Shown here piece by piece: positions 29,003 to 39,252 of a stretch of 64,000 nt of DNA. Below the pieces are notes generated by a model that was not told the origin of the DNA, did not search any database, and saw nothing but the letters and a program-made list of their open reading frames with translations. The position numbers and the translations under genes are program-made. Position 1 is the stretch's first letter. Every line of letters starts with the position of its first letter. The stretch is taken from contig NZ_JAJTUT010000002.1 in the NCBI RefSeq assembly GCF_022399565.1, positions 620,001 through 684,000 on the forward strand, written 5' to 3'. Source of the DNA: Flavobacterium algicola (GTDB lineage: Bacteria; Bacteroidota; Bacteroidia; Flavobacteriales; Flavobacteriaceae).

Positions 29003-30403
29003 TTATTGCCATCCACCACCTAAGGCTCTGTACAATTGTATTACTGATTTGTACTGTTGGTATCTATTGTCTGCAAGATTTAGTTTTGCATTCAAAGCAT
29101 CATTTTTTGATGTTAAAACCTCCAAGTAATTAGCCAAACCATAAGTCAATAATTCTTCAGAGAAACTAGATGCTTTTGTTAATGCCTCTACTTGCTTTTC
29201 TCTAACTGTCAACTTATAAGACTCATTTTTATACTGAGCTAAAGCGTCTGATACTTCTTTACCTGCAGTTAATAACGATTGTTCAAATTGTAAATAAGCT
29301 TTTTCTTGATTAGCCTTCGCAATTTCGTACTTCGTCTTAATTTGTCTCTGATTAAAGATAGGTTGCGTCAAACCAGTGATTATACTAGCGAAAATTGAAT
29401 TGGCGCTAAACCATTTTTGAATATCTATGGTTTGTAATCCCGAAGTAGCTGTAACCTTTAACGAAGGATAAAAGCTGCTTTTGGCAACATTTGTCATTTC
29501 AAAATTGTTAATCAAATTGTATTCTGCTGCGATCACATCTGGTCTATTGCGCAACAAATTTGTAGCAACACCAACAGAAAGTTCAGGCTGTAATGGATAA
29601 GAATCAAAGCTACCGCGCTCTATGTTTTTAGAACCTTGACCCAAAAGTGCACTAAGAGAGTTTTCTAAAAGAATAGTACTATTCTTTAAATCGGCAAGAA
29701 TTAACTCAGTTGCATATTTCTGTGCTTCTGTTTGTTTAACTCCAACTTCAGTAACCAATCCTGCTTTTTTAAGTTCGAGAATAGTTTCAATACTTTTATC
29801 TCTATTTAATAAAGTGGTCTCAGCAATCTTTATTTGCTCATCAATAGTCAATAATTGATAATAGGTTGAAGCAATAGATGCAATAAGTTGCGTTTTTATC
29901 GCTTGATTAGCAGCTTGCGTCTGTAGGTAAGTAGCTTGAGTTCCTCGGCTATTACTTCTTATTTTTCCCCAGATATCTGCTTCCCAAGAAAGACTTCCGT
30001 ACAATTGATATTGATCAACACTTCTATTAGCAACAATAGCTCCAAATTGACTATTTCTTGACAACTCGGTATGCGTCCAATCACTTGACACGCTAAGAGT
30101 AGGAAAGTAACCCGCTTTTCCTTGCAACATCAATGATTCGGCTGCTGATATATTTTGCATGGCAATGCGAACATCCAGATTATTCTCCAAACCTTTTTTA
30201 ATATAACCTTGCAATAATGGGTCAACAAAGATTTTATCCCAACTCACATTGGCCATCGATAGCGAATCTGTCGAAGTTTGCTCCGTTCTATAAAGATCAA
30301 TAGTTTTAACATCAGGTCGTTTATAATCCTTTGCGACAAAGCAAGATTGCATTAGGGTAGTAGTCGCGACTAATACCCCTATTTTATATATGTTATTTTT
30401 CAT
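29003..30403 (-). CDS. RND efflux outer-membrane channel lipoprotein (NodT/OprM family)
   Basis: The 466-residue TolC-type channel has a lipoprotein signal (lipobox cysteine at residue 21, TLMQSC). It has two repeated outer membrane efflux domains with the typical helical barrel segments (VDQYQLYGSLSWEADIWGKI, NLLRNRPDVIAAEYNLI) and ends GGGWQ. It completes the tripartite pump by spanning the periplasm and outer membrane. Its start overlaps the end of the RND permease gene by 11 bp, so translation is coupled. It is the last gene of the operon and is followed by the 28927 terminator. Confidence 0.95.
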   Translation of the reverse strand: MKNNIYKIGVLVATTTLMQSCFVAKDYKRPDVKTIDLYRTEQTSTDSLSMANVSWDKIFVDPLLQGYIKKGLENNLDVRIAMQNISAAESLMLQGKAGYFPTLSVSSDWTHTELSRNSQFGAIVANRSVDQYQLYGSLSWEADIWGKIRSNSRGTQATYLQTQAANQAIKTQLIASIASTYYQLLTIDEQIKIAETTLLNRDKSIETILELKKAGLVTEVGVKQTEAQKYATELILADLKNSTILLENSLSALLGQGSKNIERGSFDSYPLQPELSVGVATNLLRNRPDVIAAEYNLINNFEMTNVAKSSFYPSLKVTATSGLQTIDIQKWFSANSIFASIITGLTQPIFNQRQIKTKYEIAKANQEKAYLQFEQSLLTAGKEVSDALAQYKNESYKLTVREKQVEALTKASSFSEELLTYGLANYLEVLTSKNDALNAKLNLADNRYQQYKSVIQLYRALGGGWQ

Positions 30404-33400
30404 TTTCTTTCTCTAAATATGGAACATCTGATTCGTTTGTAGTATCAAATACTAATGGTGAAATCTTTTCTTGTAAGTTTTGGAAAACTATAAACAATAC
30501 AGGAATAACAAATACTCCTAATAATGTACCTATTAACATTCCTCCAATAGCTCCTGTACCAATCGATTTATTACCAACTGCTCCAGCTCCTTGAGCCAAC
30601 ATAAGAGGTAATAGCCCGAAGATAAATGCAAATGAAGTCATCAAGATAGGACGAAGTCTAGAAACAGCACCTTGTACAGCCGCTTGTGCGACACTTAAGC
30701 CTTTCTTTCTTGCGTCGACTGAGAATTCCACTATCAAAATAGCATTCTTAGCCAGTAATCCAATAAGCATAATTAATGTAATTTGTAAGTATATATTATT
30801 ACTAACATTAAATAAGAAAGCAAAAATATACGCTCCTGCCAATCCAATTGGTAATGAGATTAATACTGCAAATGGTAGCATATAACTTTCGTACTGTGCT
30901 GCTAGTAAAAAATAAACAAATACCAAACACAATAAGAAAATGTACAAAGTTTGTCCACCAGCACTAATTTCTTCACGCGTCATACCTGAGAATTCATAAC
31001 CGTAACCAATAGGAAGTTTTTGAGCAGCTACTTCTTCTACAGCTTTAATCGCATCTCCAGAACTAAATCCTTCATTAGGAGCACCCGTCACTTTGACTGA
31101 CGTAAATAAGTTAAAACGTTCAATTGCTTGCGGTCCAAATACTTTTACCAAAGTCACATATTGTGAGATCGGAGCCATAATACCTTGGTCGTTTCTAACT
31201 TTTACTTTGTTTAAAGATTCTGCATCAGCTCTAAATTCAGGTTCGGATTGGTAAACAACGCGATACTGTTTTCCGAATTTATTAAAATTGGAAGCATACA
31301 CACCACCGTAATAACCTTGCATTGTTCCTAAAACATCACTTACAGTTAATCCTGATCTTTTAATAGCTGCAACATTCAGATCAATACGATACTGTGGATA
31401 ATTTGGAGAGAAAGAAGTAGCAGCATATTTTATTTCTGGACGGCTGTTCAACTCCGCTAAGAACTTATTATTCACATCACTTAATTCTTGTATGGTTCCA
31501 CCTTTTTGATCTTGTAGTTGCATTTCAAAACCATTTGTAAATCCAAAACCAACTAGGGTAGGGCGCGCAAAATAAAGTACTTTGGCACTTTTTACAGCTG
31601 CAGTTCGTTTAAATAATTCGCCAACAATCATTGAAATCTCTTGATTAGCATCCTTACGTTCGGCCCAAGTTTTCAATTTTACAATTACCATTCCGTAATT
31701 ACTACCTGTACCACTTATCAAACTACGTCCTGAGATACGTAATACTTCTTTTATTTCAGGAATGTCTTTAATTTTATTTTCGATTTCGAGTAATACTTTC
31801 TCAGTATTTTCTAAAGAAGTTCCAGGAGGAAGAGATACATCAGAAATAATTGCTCCCGTATCTTCACCAGGTACAAATGCTTTTGGAGTGATATTTAATA
31901 ATAAAATAAATAATCCAGCAAAAATAGCAATACCAGCAAATGCTAACCATTTACGCTTGATGAAAAATTCAACTGACCTTTTGTATTTTTGAGTAGTTGT
32001 GTCAAAACCAACATTAAACGCAGTGTAAAAACGATCTAAGAATCCTGTTTTCTTTGCATTATCATGTGGCTTTAAGAAAATAGCACACAATGCTGGTGAT
32101 AATGTTAAGGCGTTAATTGCCGAAAGTACGATCGAAACAGCCAGTGTTAAACCAAATTGTTTATAGAAAACCCCAGCCGATCCACTGATAAAAGATACTG
32201 GTATAAAAACTGCTGACATTACTAATGTAATCGAAATAATAGCACTACTAATATCACCCATTGCACTATGAGCCGCTTTTTTAGGATCATGTTCACCAGC
32301 TTCCATTTTTGCATGGACGGCCTCGACGACAACAATCGCATCATCGACAACAATTCCCACGGCAAGGACCAGAGCAAACAATGTTAAAAGGTTAATGGTA
32401 AAACCAAAGACACTTAAGAAAAAGAATGTTCCCAAAATTGCTACAGGTACAGATATCGCTGGGATTAATGTAGATCTCCAATCCTGTAAAAAGATGAAAA
32501 CAACTATAAATACTAGTATAAATGCTTCAATAAGTGTATGAATAACCTTGGTAATGGATTCTTCCAAAAAGTCATTTGCATTAATTAAAGTTGTGTAATT
32601 AACTCCCTTAGGAAAGTTTACTTTTGAATTATCTAAAACTTTTAAAGCGCCTTCAATTACCTCTTGTGCATTTGAACCCGCAGTTTGCGCAATAGCAATA
32701 GCCACAGATTGATTACCGTTTGTAAGTGTATTACCAGCATAATTTACTGCTCCTAATTCAACTCTTGCAACGTCACCTAATTTCAAAATTTCACCATTAT
32801 CTGTAGCACGAACAATGATATTTTCAAATTCTTTAGTGTCCTGTAAACGACCTTTGTATTTTAAAGTATATTGAAAAGACTGATTGCTATTCTCTCCCAA
32901 TTGTCCAGGAGCTGCTTCAATATTTTGTTCCGCTAGCAAAGCAGTGATATCAGAAGGTATCAACCCATAAGCGCCCATAACATCTGGCTTTAACCAGATA
33001 CGCATAGAATAATCTTTTTGACCAAAAATTACTGCTTCTCCTACACCTGCAACCCTCTTAATTTTGGGTAAGATATTGATATTAGCGTAATTTTGAAGAA
33101 ATGTCATATCATAATCAGGATTCTCACTATATAATGAGAAGATTAAGATGTTATCACTCTGTCTTTTTGAAGTAGTAACTCCGGCTTGCGTTACCTCTTG
33201 CGGTAGCAATGGTGTCGCACGTGACACTCTATTTTGAACGTTTACCGCTGCTAAATCGGCATTTGTACCTAATTTAAAGTAAATGTTTATAGTTGCTGAA
33301 CCATCATTATTTGATGTTGAAGTCATGTAAGTCATGTCCTCTACACCATTAATTTGTTCTTCCAACGGAATTACTACCGAGCTCATTACAACTTCAGCAC

Positions 33401-33557
33401 TTGCTCCTTGGTAACTTGCAGCAACAGTAACTGTTGGTGGTGCAATTTCTGGGTATTGTGAAACAGGAAGGGAAACTAATCCAATCGCTCCTAATATTAA
33501 GATGATTACAGAAATCACCGTTGACAATACCGGCCTGTCAATAAATTTTTGAAACAT
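30393..33557 (-). CDS. RND multidrug efflux permease (AcrB/HAE1 family)
   Basis: The 1054-residue inner-membrane pump has the classical opening MFQKFIDRPVLSTVISVIILI, twelve membrane helices in two halves and two large periplasmic loops. The proton-relay aspartates lie in helix 4 (GIVVDDAIVVVEAV). The second half carries GLLAKNAILIVEF and SRLRPILMTSFAFIFGLLP. It exports hydrophobic or amphiphilic compounds using the proton gradient. The 33-bp gap to the adaptor gene upstream and 11-bp overlap with the channel gene define the operon. Confidence 0.97.
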   Translation of the reverse strand: MFQKFIDRPVLSTVISVIILILGAIGLVSLPVSQYPEIAPPTVTVAASYQGASAEVVMSSVVIPLEEQINGVEDMTYMTSTSNNDGSATINIYFKLGTNADLAAVNVQNRVSRATPLLPQEVTQAGVTTSKRQSDNILIFSLYSENPDYDMTFLQNYANINILPKIKRVAGVGEAVIFGQKDYSMRIWLKPDVMGAYGLIPSDITALLAEQNIEAAPGQLGENSNQSFQYTLKYKGRLQDTKEFENIIVRATDNGEILKLGDVARVELGAVNYAGNTLTNGNQSVAIAIAQTAGSNAQEVIEGALKVLDNSKVNFPKGVNYTTLINANDFLEESITKVIHTLIEAFILVFIVVFIFLQDWRSTLIPAISVPVAILGTFFFLSVFGFTINLLTLFALVLAVGIVVDDAIVVVEAVHAKMEAGEHDPKKAAHSAMGDISSAIISITLVMSAVFIPVSFISGSAGVFYKQFGLTLAVSIVLSAINALTLSPALCAIFLKPHDNAKKTGFLDRFYTAFNVGFDTTTQKYKRSVEFFIKRKWLAFAGIAIFAGLFILLLNITPKAFVPGEDTGAIISDVSLPPGTSLENTEKVLLEIENKIKDIPEIKEVLRISGRSLISGTGSNYGMVIVKLKTWAERKDANQEISMIVGELFKRTAAVKSAKVLYFARPTLVGFGFTNGFEMQLQDQKGGTIQELSDVNNKFLAELNSRPEIKYAATSFSPNYPQYRIDLNVAAIKRSGLTVSDVLGTMQGYYGGVYASNFNKFGKQYRVVYQSEPEFRADAESLNKVKVRNDQGIMAPISQYVTLVKVFGPQAIERFNLFTSVKVTGAPNEGFSSGDAIKAVEEVAAQKLPIGYGYEFSGMTREEISAGGQTLYIFLLCLVFVYFLLAAQYESYMLPFAVLISLPIGLAGAYIFAFLFNVSNNIYLQITLIMLIGLLAKNAILIVEFSVDARKKGLSVAQAAVQGAVSRLRPILMTSFAFIFGLLPLMLAQGAGAVGNKSIGTGAIGGMLIGTLLGVFVIPVLFIVFQNLQEKISPLVFDTTNESDVPYLEKENEK

Positions 33558-33590
33558 ATATTTTTATTTACGCAATAGTTAAATTGTCAA

Positions 33591-34697
33591 TTATTTTGTC
33601 GTAGGATTAATTGTTGCTTTATAATCAACTACTTCTGGTTTGATTTGAGTTCCTTCGGCTACAATTCCTACACCTTCAATTAGAACTTTATCATTCACAT
33701 TTAATCCGCTGTCTACAACATAAAAACGGCCTCCTGGGATAGGACGTACTACGATAGGCACTGCTTTTACTTTACTATCTTTATCTACAATTAATGCTAT
33801 ACGCTTGTCTTGCATTTCTAATGTCGCATTTTGTGGAATGATGATAACATCTTCTAAGTCTGTTGGGATTTGTACAACACCACTTCCTCCAGAACGTAAT
33901 AATTTATTAGCGTTAGGAAAACTTGCTCTCACATTAAATGATCCAGTTTGCATATTAGCTTGTCCGCTAAATGTTTGAATCTTACCTTTTTGCTCGTATA
34001 CTTGACCGTTGCTTAGTACTAAATTTACAGCTGGCATATTGTCAACTTTATCTTGAAAAGATTTTCCTTTAGCATTCATCATAATGTCTAGCTGTTGCTT
34101 TTCATTAATAGAAAAATAGGCGAAAACAGTACTCACATCAGAAATTCTAGTTAAAGGTTCTGCCGTTTGACTACTTACATAACTTCCTATTCGCAAAGGT
34201 AAACTACCAACAATACCATTAACAGGACTCTTTATAGAAGCATAATTAATCTTAGCTAGAATACCTTGGTACATACTTTTTGCACTAGCTAAATTTGCTT
34301 TTGCCGTGGCTAATTGCACATCGCTAATGATATTTCTATCAACCAATGGCTTTAATCTGTTTACTTCAACTTGTGCAGCTGTAATATTAGCTTTAGAAGC
34401 ACTAGCTTCTTGGTTGGCTGTTTGAGTCTCAAGTTTAAAAAGAAGCTGTCCCTTTTTGACCTGCTCACCTTCTTGTACATAAATTTTCTCGATGTAACCA
34501 TCTACTTTAGCACGAATATCGATATCTGTTATTCCTTCTAATGAAGCAGGATACTCAGCCAATAAAGTAGTATTTGATGCTTCTACGGCAACGACTTTAT
34601 AAGGCATTACAGTTGGAGCAGCAGCTGTTTCTTCCTTTTTGCAGGATAGTAAGCTCAGTGATAATACAAATGCACTTATGATATATCTCTTTCTCAT
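33591..34697 (-). CDS. RND efflux periplasmic adaptor lipoprotein (AcrA/MFP family)
   Basis: The 368-residue adaptor has a lipobox (LSLLSC, cysteine 19). It shows the biotinyl-lipoyl halves DIRAKVDGYIEKIYVQEGEQVKKGQ and, later, SPVNGIVGSLPLRIGSYV (in pieces), split by the alpha-hairpin AEAKANLASAKSMY-like region around 95-145. It links the RND pump to the outer-membrane channel. It lies 25 bp after the regulator gene and 33 bp before the permease gene. Confidence 0.95.
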   Translation of the reverse strand: MRKRYIISAFVLSLSLLSCKKEETAAAPTVMPYKVVAVEASNTTLLAEYPASLEGITDIDIRAKVDGYIEKIYVQEGEQVKKGQLLFKLETQTANQEASASKANITAAQVEVNRLKPLVDRNIISDVQLATAKANLASAKSMYQGILAKINYASIKSPVNGIVGSLPLRIGSYVSSQTAEPLTRISDVSTVFAYFSINEKQQLDIMMNAKGKSFQDKVDNMPAVNLVLSNGQVYEQKGKIQTFSGQANMQTGSFNVRASFPNANKLLRSGGSGVVQIPTDLEDVIIIPQNATLEMQDKRIALIVDKDSKVKAVPIVVRPIPGGRFYVVDSGLNVNDKVLIEGVGIVAEGTQIKPEVVDYKATINPTTK

Positions 34698-34722
34698 TTT
34701 AGATTATTTTACTTGTTTTTAA

Positions 34723-35232
34723 TTAATTATTTATTTGTAGATGACTATGATTCTTAATTTCGATTTTCTTAAATTCTGCAATCGTTTGTTCAAAAGTTTT
34801 CTCTATTTTATGCAAGTGATTTTTGTACGAAATGATATTTTCAAGATTACAAATTTCTTCTGAACAAGAAGCTGTTTTAAGACGGTAATCATGCATTCTA
34901 TTAATGATATTACTCTCAGCCTCAATCATCTTCATGTAATTACTTAATCTATCGCTTAATGGAGCCGATTTATAATATTTCTTTCGATCACCACTTACAG
35001 TAAAGTAAAATACTTTATCCATGCTCAATAGTAGTTTTAAGTTGGTAGAGATGGAGCTTTTACTGGCTGATAACTTTTCTATCAAAGCTTCAAAGGTTAA
35101 ACCAGATTTACAGCCATCTACAATTAAAACGCCTAGTATTCGAGCCGCTAGAGGTGGAATTTGATAAAGAGATTCGAAATGAATTCCAAACAGCTCAATC
35201 ATCTCAGCTCTTTCTTTTTGAATGTCTTCCAT
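34723..35232 (-). CDS. GbsR/MarR-family transcriptional regulator of the efflux operon
   Basis: The start is the ATG at 35232 (MEDIQKERAEMIELFGIHFE), giving 169 residues. A longer frame from 35274 would begin upstream of the promoter box at 35248-35255 and inside the palindrome, so it is rejected. The winged helix-turn-helix covers about 25-95 (PPLAARILGVLIVDG, then LSASKSSISTNLKLLLSM, wing VSGDRKKYYKSAP), followed by a helical dimerisation region. It heads the RND operon and probably represses it, with release by a pump substrate (inference from family and position). Confidence 0.88.
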   Translation of the reverse strand: MEDIQKERAEMIELFGIHFESLYQIPPLAARILGVLIVDGCKSGLTFEALIEKLSASKSSISTNLKLLLSMDKVFYFTVSGDRKKYYKSAPLSDRLSNYMKMIEAESNIINRMHDYRLKTASCSEEICNLENIISYKNHLHKIEKTFEQTIAEFKKIEIKNHSHLQINN

Positions 35233-35247
35233 TTGTGATTTTTTATG

Positions 35248-35255
35248 CAAAAGTA
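35248..35255 (-). promoter_or_regulatory. -7 box of the RND efflux operon
   Basis: TACTTTTG on the minus strand is an exact TAnnTTTG match. TTCG lies 19 bp upstream at the -33 position. Transcription would start near 35242, about 10 nt before the regulator ATG. Confidence 0.6.
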
Positions 35256-35259
35256 CAAT

Positions 35260-35281
35260 TGGTTCGTAAAACACCGAACCA
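35260..35281. promoter_or_regulatory. Palindromic operator overlapping the RND operon promoter
   Basis: TGGTTCG (35260-35266) and CGAACCA (35275-35281) form a perfect 7-bp inverted repeat with an 8-bp spacer. It fills the -33 to -7 spacer of the promoter at 35248-35255. This is the classical site for autorepression by the adjacent GbsR/MarR protein. Confidence 0.65.
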
Positions 35282-35406
35282 TTAGAACCATAAAAAATTG
35301 TTAATTTTAAAAGCGTTAATTTTAATGCAATGAAACCTACTAATAATTAAGAATTGATTAATAAAAGCATACTATTTTTACGATAGGTACTAAAATGAAA
35401 TTTAAC

Positions 35407-35414
35407 TATATTTG
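35407..35414 (+). promoter_or_regulatory. -7 box of the HD hydrolase gene
   Basis: TATATTTG is an exact match, 20 bp before the GTG start at 35435. Confidence 0.55.
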
Positions 35415-35434
35415 TTGACCAAAACATTACGATT

Positions 35435-36676
35435 GTGAGTAACATCAATAAATTAAAAATATTCAACGACCCAATTTATGGGTTCATATCAATACCCAAC
35501 GCTTTAATATATGATTTAATTCAGCATCCCTATTTTCAACGTCTTCGTAGAATAACACAGATGGGATTGTCTTATCTTGTTTACCCGGGAGCACACCACA
35601 CTCGATTTCATCATGCTTTAGGTTGTATGCATTTGATGCAGAAAGCGGTAGATGTTTTGCGTTTCAAAGGAGTTGAAATTTCAGCAGAGGAGGAAAATGC
35701 ACTGTACATAGCTATTTTGCTTCATGATATAGGACATGGTCCCTTTTCACACACGATGGAAAAAACTATTGTAGAAGATGTTCATCATGAACAAATCTCT
35801 TTACTGTTTATGGAAAAGCTGAATGCTGAGTTTGATGGTAAACTTGATCTTGCTATTCAAATTTTTAAGGGGGAATACGATAGAAAGTTCATGTTACAGT
35901 TGATTTCAAGCCAATTGGATATGGATCGAATGGATTATCTAAAAAGAGATAGCTTTTACTCGGGGGTAGCGGAAGGTAACGTCAATTCAGAACGACTGAT
36001 TCAAATGATGAATGTAGTCGACGATTATCTAGTTATTGAGGAAAAGGGTATCTATTCTGTTGAGAAATTTTTGATGTCAAGACGATTAATGTATTGGCAA
36101 GCCTATTTACATAAAACTAGTTTGGCGGCCGAACTAACGTTGACTAAAGTACTCAAACGTGCGAAAGACTTAACGAGTAAAGGGATTGATTTACCTTGCA
36201 GCATGCCGTTACAATTCTTTATGAAAAATAAAATTGACTTAGAATCTTTCGATTCCAAAAACTTGCAGTTGTTTTCACAATTAGATGATTTTGATATAAT
36301 AAGCGCTTTAAAAGCTTGGCAGTATAATGATGATTATATATTATCAACTTTAAGTAAGATGATTATTAATCGCGATCTACCAAAAATAAAATTGTCTAGT
36401 GATAAACCTACCGTTGATGATCTCGAGCAATTTAAAGAGAAATTTGCTGCCGAGCATAACTTGAGTATGGCGGATACAAGCTATTTTATTTTTAAAGGTA
36501 AAATTAAAAATCAGGCTTACAGTAAAGAAGCAGAACCTATTCGAATACTTAAAAAAGATCGCTCTGTAGAGGATGTTTTTGAATCTGCAGATCAACTGAA
36601 CTTGAAATCATTATCAAAGCTAGTTACGAAATACTATATTTGTTTCCCAAAACAACTCGAACAAATCAAGATTTAA
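35435..36676 (+). CDS. HD-domain phosphohydrolase (dNTPase-like)
   Basis: The 413-residue cytoplasmic protein starts at GTG 35435; no ATG lies between the promoter box and this codon. The HD site is visible as H59 (HHTRFHHALGC), H97-D98 (ILLHDIGHGPFSHTME) and the later aspartate in SSQLDMDRMDYLKRDS. These resemble dGTPase/SAMHD1-like enzymes, which hydrolyse nucleotides; the substrate is not known. Immediately upstream of the lpx cluster, the arrangement conserved in Flavobacteria. Confidence 0.88.
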   Translation: MSNINKLKIFNDPIYGFISIPNALIYDLIQHPYFQRLRRITQMGLSYLVYPGAHHTRFHHALGCMHLMQKAVDVLRFKGVEISAEEENALYIAILLHDIGHGPFSHTMEKTIVEDVHHEQISLLFMEKLNAEFDGKLDLAIQIFKGEYDRKFMLQLISSQLDMDRMDYLKRDSFYSGVAEGNVNSERLIQMMNVVDDYLVIEEKGIYSVEKFLMSRRLMYWQAYLHKTSLAAELTLTKVLKRAKDLTSKGIDLPCSMPLQFFMKNKIDLESFDSKNLQLFSQLDDFDIISALKAWQYNDDYILSTLSKMIINRDLPKIKLSSDKPTVDDLEQFKEKFAAEHNLSMADTSYFIFKGKIKNQAYSKEAEPIRILKKDRSVEDVFESADQLNLKSLSKLVTKYYICFPKQLEQIKI

Positions 36677-36689
36677 GATCTTTTTTTTT
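36668..36689 (+). terminator. Weak terminator overlapping the HD gene stop
   Basis: AAGAT/ATCTT form a 5-bp stem followed by nine Ts. It overlaps the stop codon and precedes the promoter box at 36691. Confidence 0.35.
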
Positions 36690-36690
36690 A

Positions 36691-36698
36691 TATTTTTG
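36691..36698 (+). promoter_or_regulatory. Candidate -7 box of the lpx operon
   Basis: TATTTTTG matches TAnnTTTG exactly, with about 70 nt of leader before lpxD. Confidence 0.45.
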
Positions 36699-36772
36699 TC
36701 GAAATCAATAATACAATCGATTTTTTAATACTATTATAGTTATTAAGGTTAAGAAGAAGTAATTAAATCATA

Positions 36773-37816
36773 ATGAAATTTACAGCAGAACAAATAGCGG
36801 ATATTTTAGAAGGAGAAGTAGTTGGTAATCCGAATGCTGAAGTTCATCAATTGTCAAAAATTGAAGAAGGGAAAGATGGATCACTAACATTTCTGTCCAA
36901 TCCAAAATACAATCACTTTATTTATACTACAGAAGCAACCATAACTATTGTCAACAAAAACTTCGAGCCAGAAAGTAAAATAAATACAACATTGATAAAA
37001 GTAGAGGATGCTTATTTGTCCTTTACAAAATTACTTGAATTTTACGACCAAGTAAAAGGTCTAAAGAACGGAATAGAAAATCCTGTAGCTATCTCAGAAG
37101 GAGTGATCTACGGTGATAATTTTTATTTAGGAAGTTTTAGTTATATTGGTACAAATGTTACAATAGGCGATAATGTTAAGATCTATCCTAACTGCTATAT
37201 TGGAGACAATGTGAAAATTGGAAGTGAAGTGACGCTTTATCCTGGTGTTAAAATATATTCTGAAACCGAAATTGGTAATAAATGTAAGATACATTCTGGT
37301 GTAGTGATAGGTTCGGATGGTTTTGGTTTTGCACCAAATGCTGACGGATCGTTCAAGAAAATTCCTCAGATAGGTAATGTTATTATTGAAGATGATGTTG
37401 AAATTGGAGCTGCTACTACAATTGATAGAGCTACAATGGGTTCTACCATAATAAGAAAAGGTGTAAAACTTGACAATCAAATTCAAGTAGCGCATAATGT
37501 AGAGATCGGTGAGAATACAGTAATTGCCGCTCAGACCGGAATTGCAGGATCTACCAAAATTGGTAAAAATGGAATGATAGGCGGTCAAGTAGGAATTACA
37601 GGTCATTTGATCATAGGTAACAATGTTCGTATCCAAGCACAATCAGGTGTTACGAGAAATATAAAAGATAACGAAATACTGCAAGGTAGTCCAACATTTG
37701 GATATAATGATTTTAGTAAATCATATGTTCATTTCAAAAATTTACCAAAGATAATAACAGAAATTGAAGAGTTGAAGAAAGAAATATTAAACACAAAAAA
37801 TAGAAATAATGGTTAA
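36773..37816 (+). CDS. lpxD: UDP-3-O-(3-hydroxyacyl)glucosamine N-acyltransferase
   Basis: The third lipid A enzyme adds the N-linked hydroxyacyl chain from ACP. The 347-residue protein has the N-terminal uridine-binding domain ([33 protein letters not shown]) and a left-handed beta-helix of hexapeptide repeats from about 105 to 310. The catalytic histidine is in [15 protein letters not shown]. It ends with a C-terminal helix. The last 8 bp overlap the lpxC-fabZ start, so the genes are coupled. A second LpxD-like gene lies at 40924. Confidence 0.95.
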   Translation: MKFTAEQIADILEGEVVGNPNAEVHQLSKIEEGKDGSLTFLSNPKYNHFIYTTEATITIVNKNFEPESKINTTLIKVEDAYLSFTKLLEFYDQVKGLKNGIENPVAISEGVIYGDNFYLGSFSYIGTNVTIGDNVKIYPNCYIGDNVKIGSEVTLYPGVKIYSETEIGNKCKIHSGVVIGSDGFGFAPNADGSFKKIPQIGNVIIEDDVEIGAATTIDRATMGSTIIRKGVKLDNQIQVAHNVEIGENTVIAAQTGIAGSTKIGKNGMIGGQVGITGHLIIGNNVRIQAQSGVTRNIKDNEILQGSPTFGYNDFSKSYVHFKNLPKIITEIEELKKEILNTKNRNNG

Positions 37817-39203
37817 ACAGAAGACCATCAAGGCAGAAATATCCCTAACTGGGGTTGGATTACATACAGGTAAAGAAGTCAGCATGACTTTTAAACCTGC
37901 TCCAGTAAACAACGGTTTCACTTTTGTTAGAGTTGATCTAGAAGGACATCCTGTAGTTGAAGCAGATGCAAATTATGTAGTAAATACACAAAGGGGTACT
38001 AATTTGGAAAAATTAGGCGTAAAAATTCAGACTCCAGAGCATGTATTAGCAGCACTGGTAGGTTGTGATTTAGATAATGTTATTGTGGAGCTAAATGCTT
38101 CAGAATTACCTATTATGGATGGTTCATCTAAGTATTTTGTTGAAGCTTTGGAAAAAGCCGGAGTTGAAGAACAAAATACAAAGAGAAACGTATATGTAGT
38201 AAAAGAAGTTATCTCATTTACGGATGAAGCCTCGGGAAGTGAAATTTTAGTTATGCCTAGTGATTCTTATAGTATAACCACTATGGTAGATTTTGGTACT
38301 AAAATTTTAGGTACTCAAAATGCTACTTTAAAAAATATGGATGATTTCAAGACTGAAATCGCAAATTCAAGAACGTTTAGCTTCTTACATGAATTAGAGT
38401 CGTTATTAGACAATGGTTTAATCAAAGGTGGAGATTTAAATAATGCTATTGTTTATGTAGATAAAGACATATCTGCTAGTACAATGGAAAAATTAAAAGT
38501 TTCATTTGGTAAAGATTCATTAAATGTAAAGCCAAACGGAATTTTAGATAATTTGACATTGCATTATCCAAATGAAGCAGCAAGACACAAACTTCTCGAT
38601 GTTGTAGGTGATTTGGCTTTGATTGGAACGAAAATTCAAGGAAAAATTATAGCTAATAAACCAGGACATTTTGTAAATACTCAATTTGCAAAAAAGATGG
38701 CAAAAATCATTAAAATAGAGCAACGTAATTTTGTTCCTAGTTATGATTTGCACCAAGAACCACTGATGGATATTCATAAAATCATGTCGGTTTTACCTCA
38801 TAGACCTCCATTTTTATTGATTGACAGAATTATTGAAATGTCTGAAAATCATGTGGTGGGTATGAAAAATGTGACTATGAATGAAAATTTCTTCGTAGGA
38901 CATTTTCCAGAAGCTCCGGTTATGCCAGGTGTTTTAATTGTTGAAGCTATGGCACAAACAGGAGGTATATTAGTATTAAGTACAGTTCCAGATCCAGAAA
39001 ATTACTTGACATATTTCATGAAGATGGATAATGTAAAATTTAAACATAAAGTTTTGCCAGGAGATACACTACTTTTTAAATGTGATTTAATTACACCTAT
39101 TCGTAGAGGAATTTGTCATATGCAAGCTAATGCATACGCTAATGGAAAATTAGTAGCAGAAGCTGAGTTAATGGCACAAATTGCTTTAAAACCACAACAT
39201 TAA
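37809..39203 (+). CDS. lpxC/fabZ: Bifunctional LpxC deacetylase / FabZ dehydratase fusion
   Basis: Residues 1-305 are LpxC, the zinc-dependent UDP-3-O-acyl-GlcNAc deacetylase and committed step of lipid A synthesis. Zinc-site motifs are [15 protein letters not shown] and [14 protein letters not shown], and the opening [14 protein letters not shown] is typical. Residues from about 318 are FabZ, the 3-hydroxyacyl-ACP dehydratase, with [14 protein letters not shown] (catalytic His) and [18 protein letters not shown] (catalytic Glu). This fusion is a known marker of Bacteroidota and related phyla. It joins lipid A synthesis to fatty-acid elongation, which compete for the same hydroxyacyl-ACP. Confidence 0.97.
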   Translation: MVKQKTIKAEISLTGVGLHTGKEVSMTFKPAPVNNGFTFVRVDLEGHPVVEADANYVVNTQRGTNLEKLGVKIQTPEHVLAALVGCDLDNVIVELNASELPIMDGSSKYFVEALEKAGVEEQNTKRNVYVVKEVISFTDEASGSEILVMPSDSYSITTMVDFGTKILGTQNATLKNMDDFKTEIANSRTFSFLHELESLLDNGLIKGGDLNNAIVYVDKDISASTMEKLKVSFGKDSLNVKPNGILDNLTLHYPNEAARHKLLDVVGDLALIGTKIQGKIIANKPGHFVNTQFAKKMAKIIKIEQRNFVPSYDLHQEPLMDIHKIMSVLPHRPPFLLIDRIIEMSENHVVGMKNVTMNENFFVGHFPEAPVMPGVLIVEAMAQTGGILVLSTVPDPENYLTYFMKMDNVKFKHKVLPGDTLLFKCDLITPIRRGICHMQANAYANGKLVAEAELMAQIALKPQH

Positions 39204-39252
39204 TATAAGTTTAGAGTTATACTCTATCATAATTAAATTTAAAAAAAAATAG

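Noticed and set aside
35233..35274. Longer start of the GbsR/MarR regulator.
   Set aside because: It covers the promoter and operator palindrome.
37127..37642. 171-codon minus-strand frame inside lpxD.
   Set aside because: It mirrors the hexapeptide repeats of lpxD in the opposite frame; no family or start signal.
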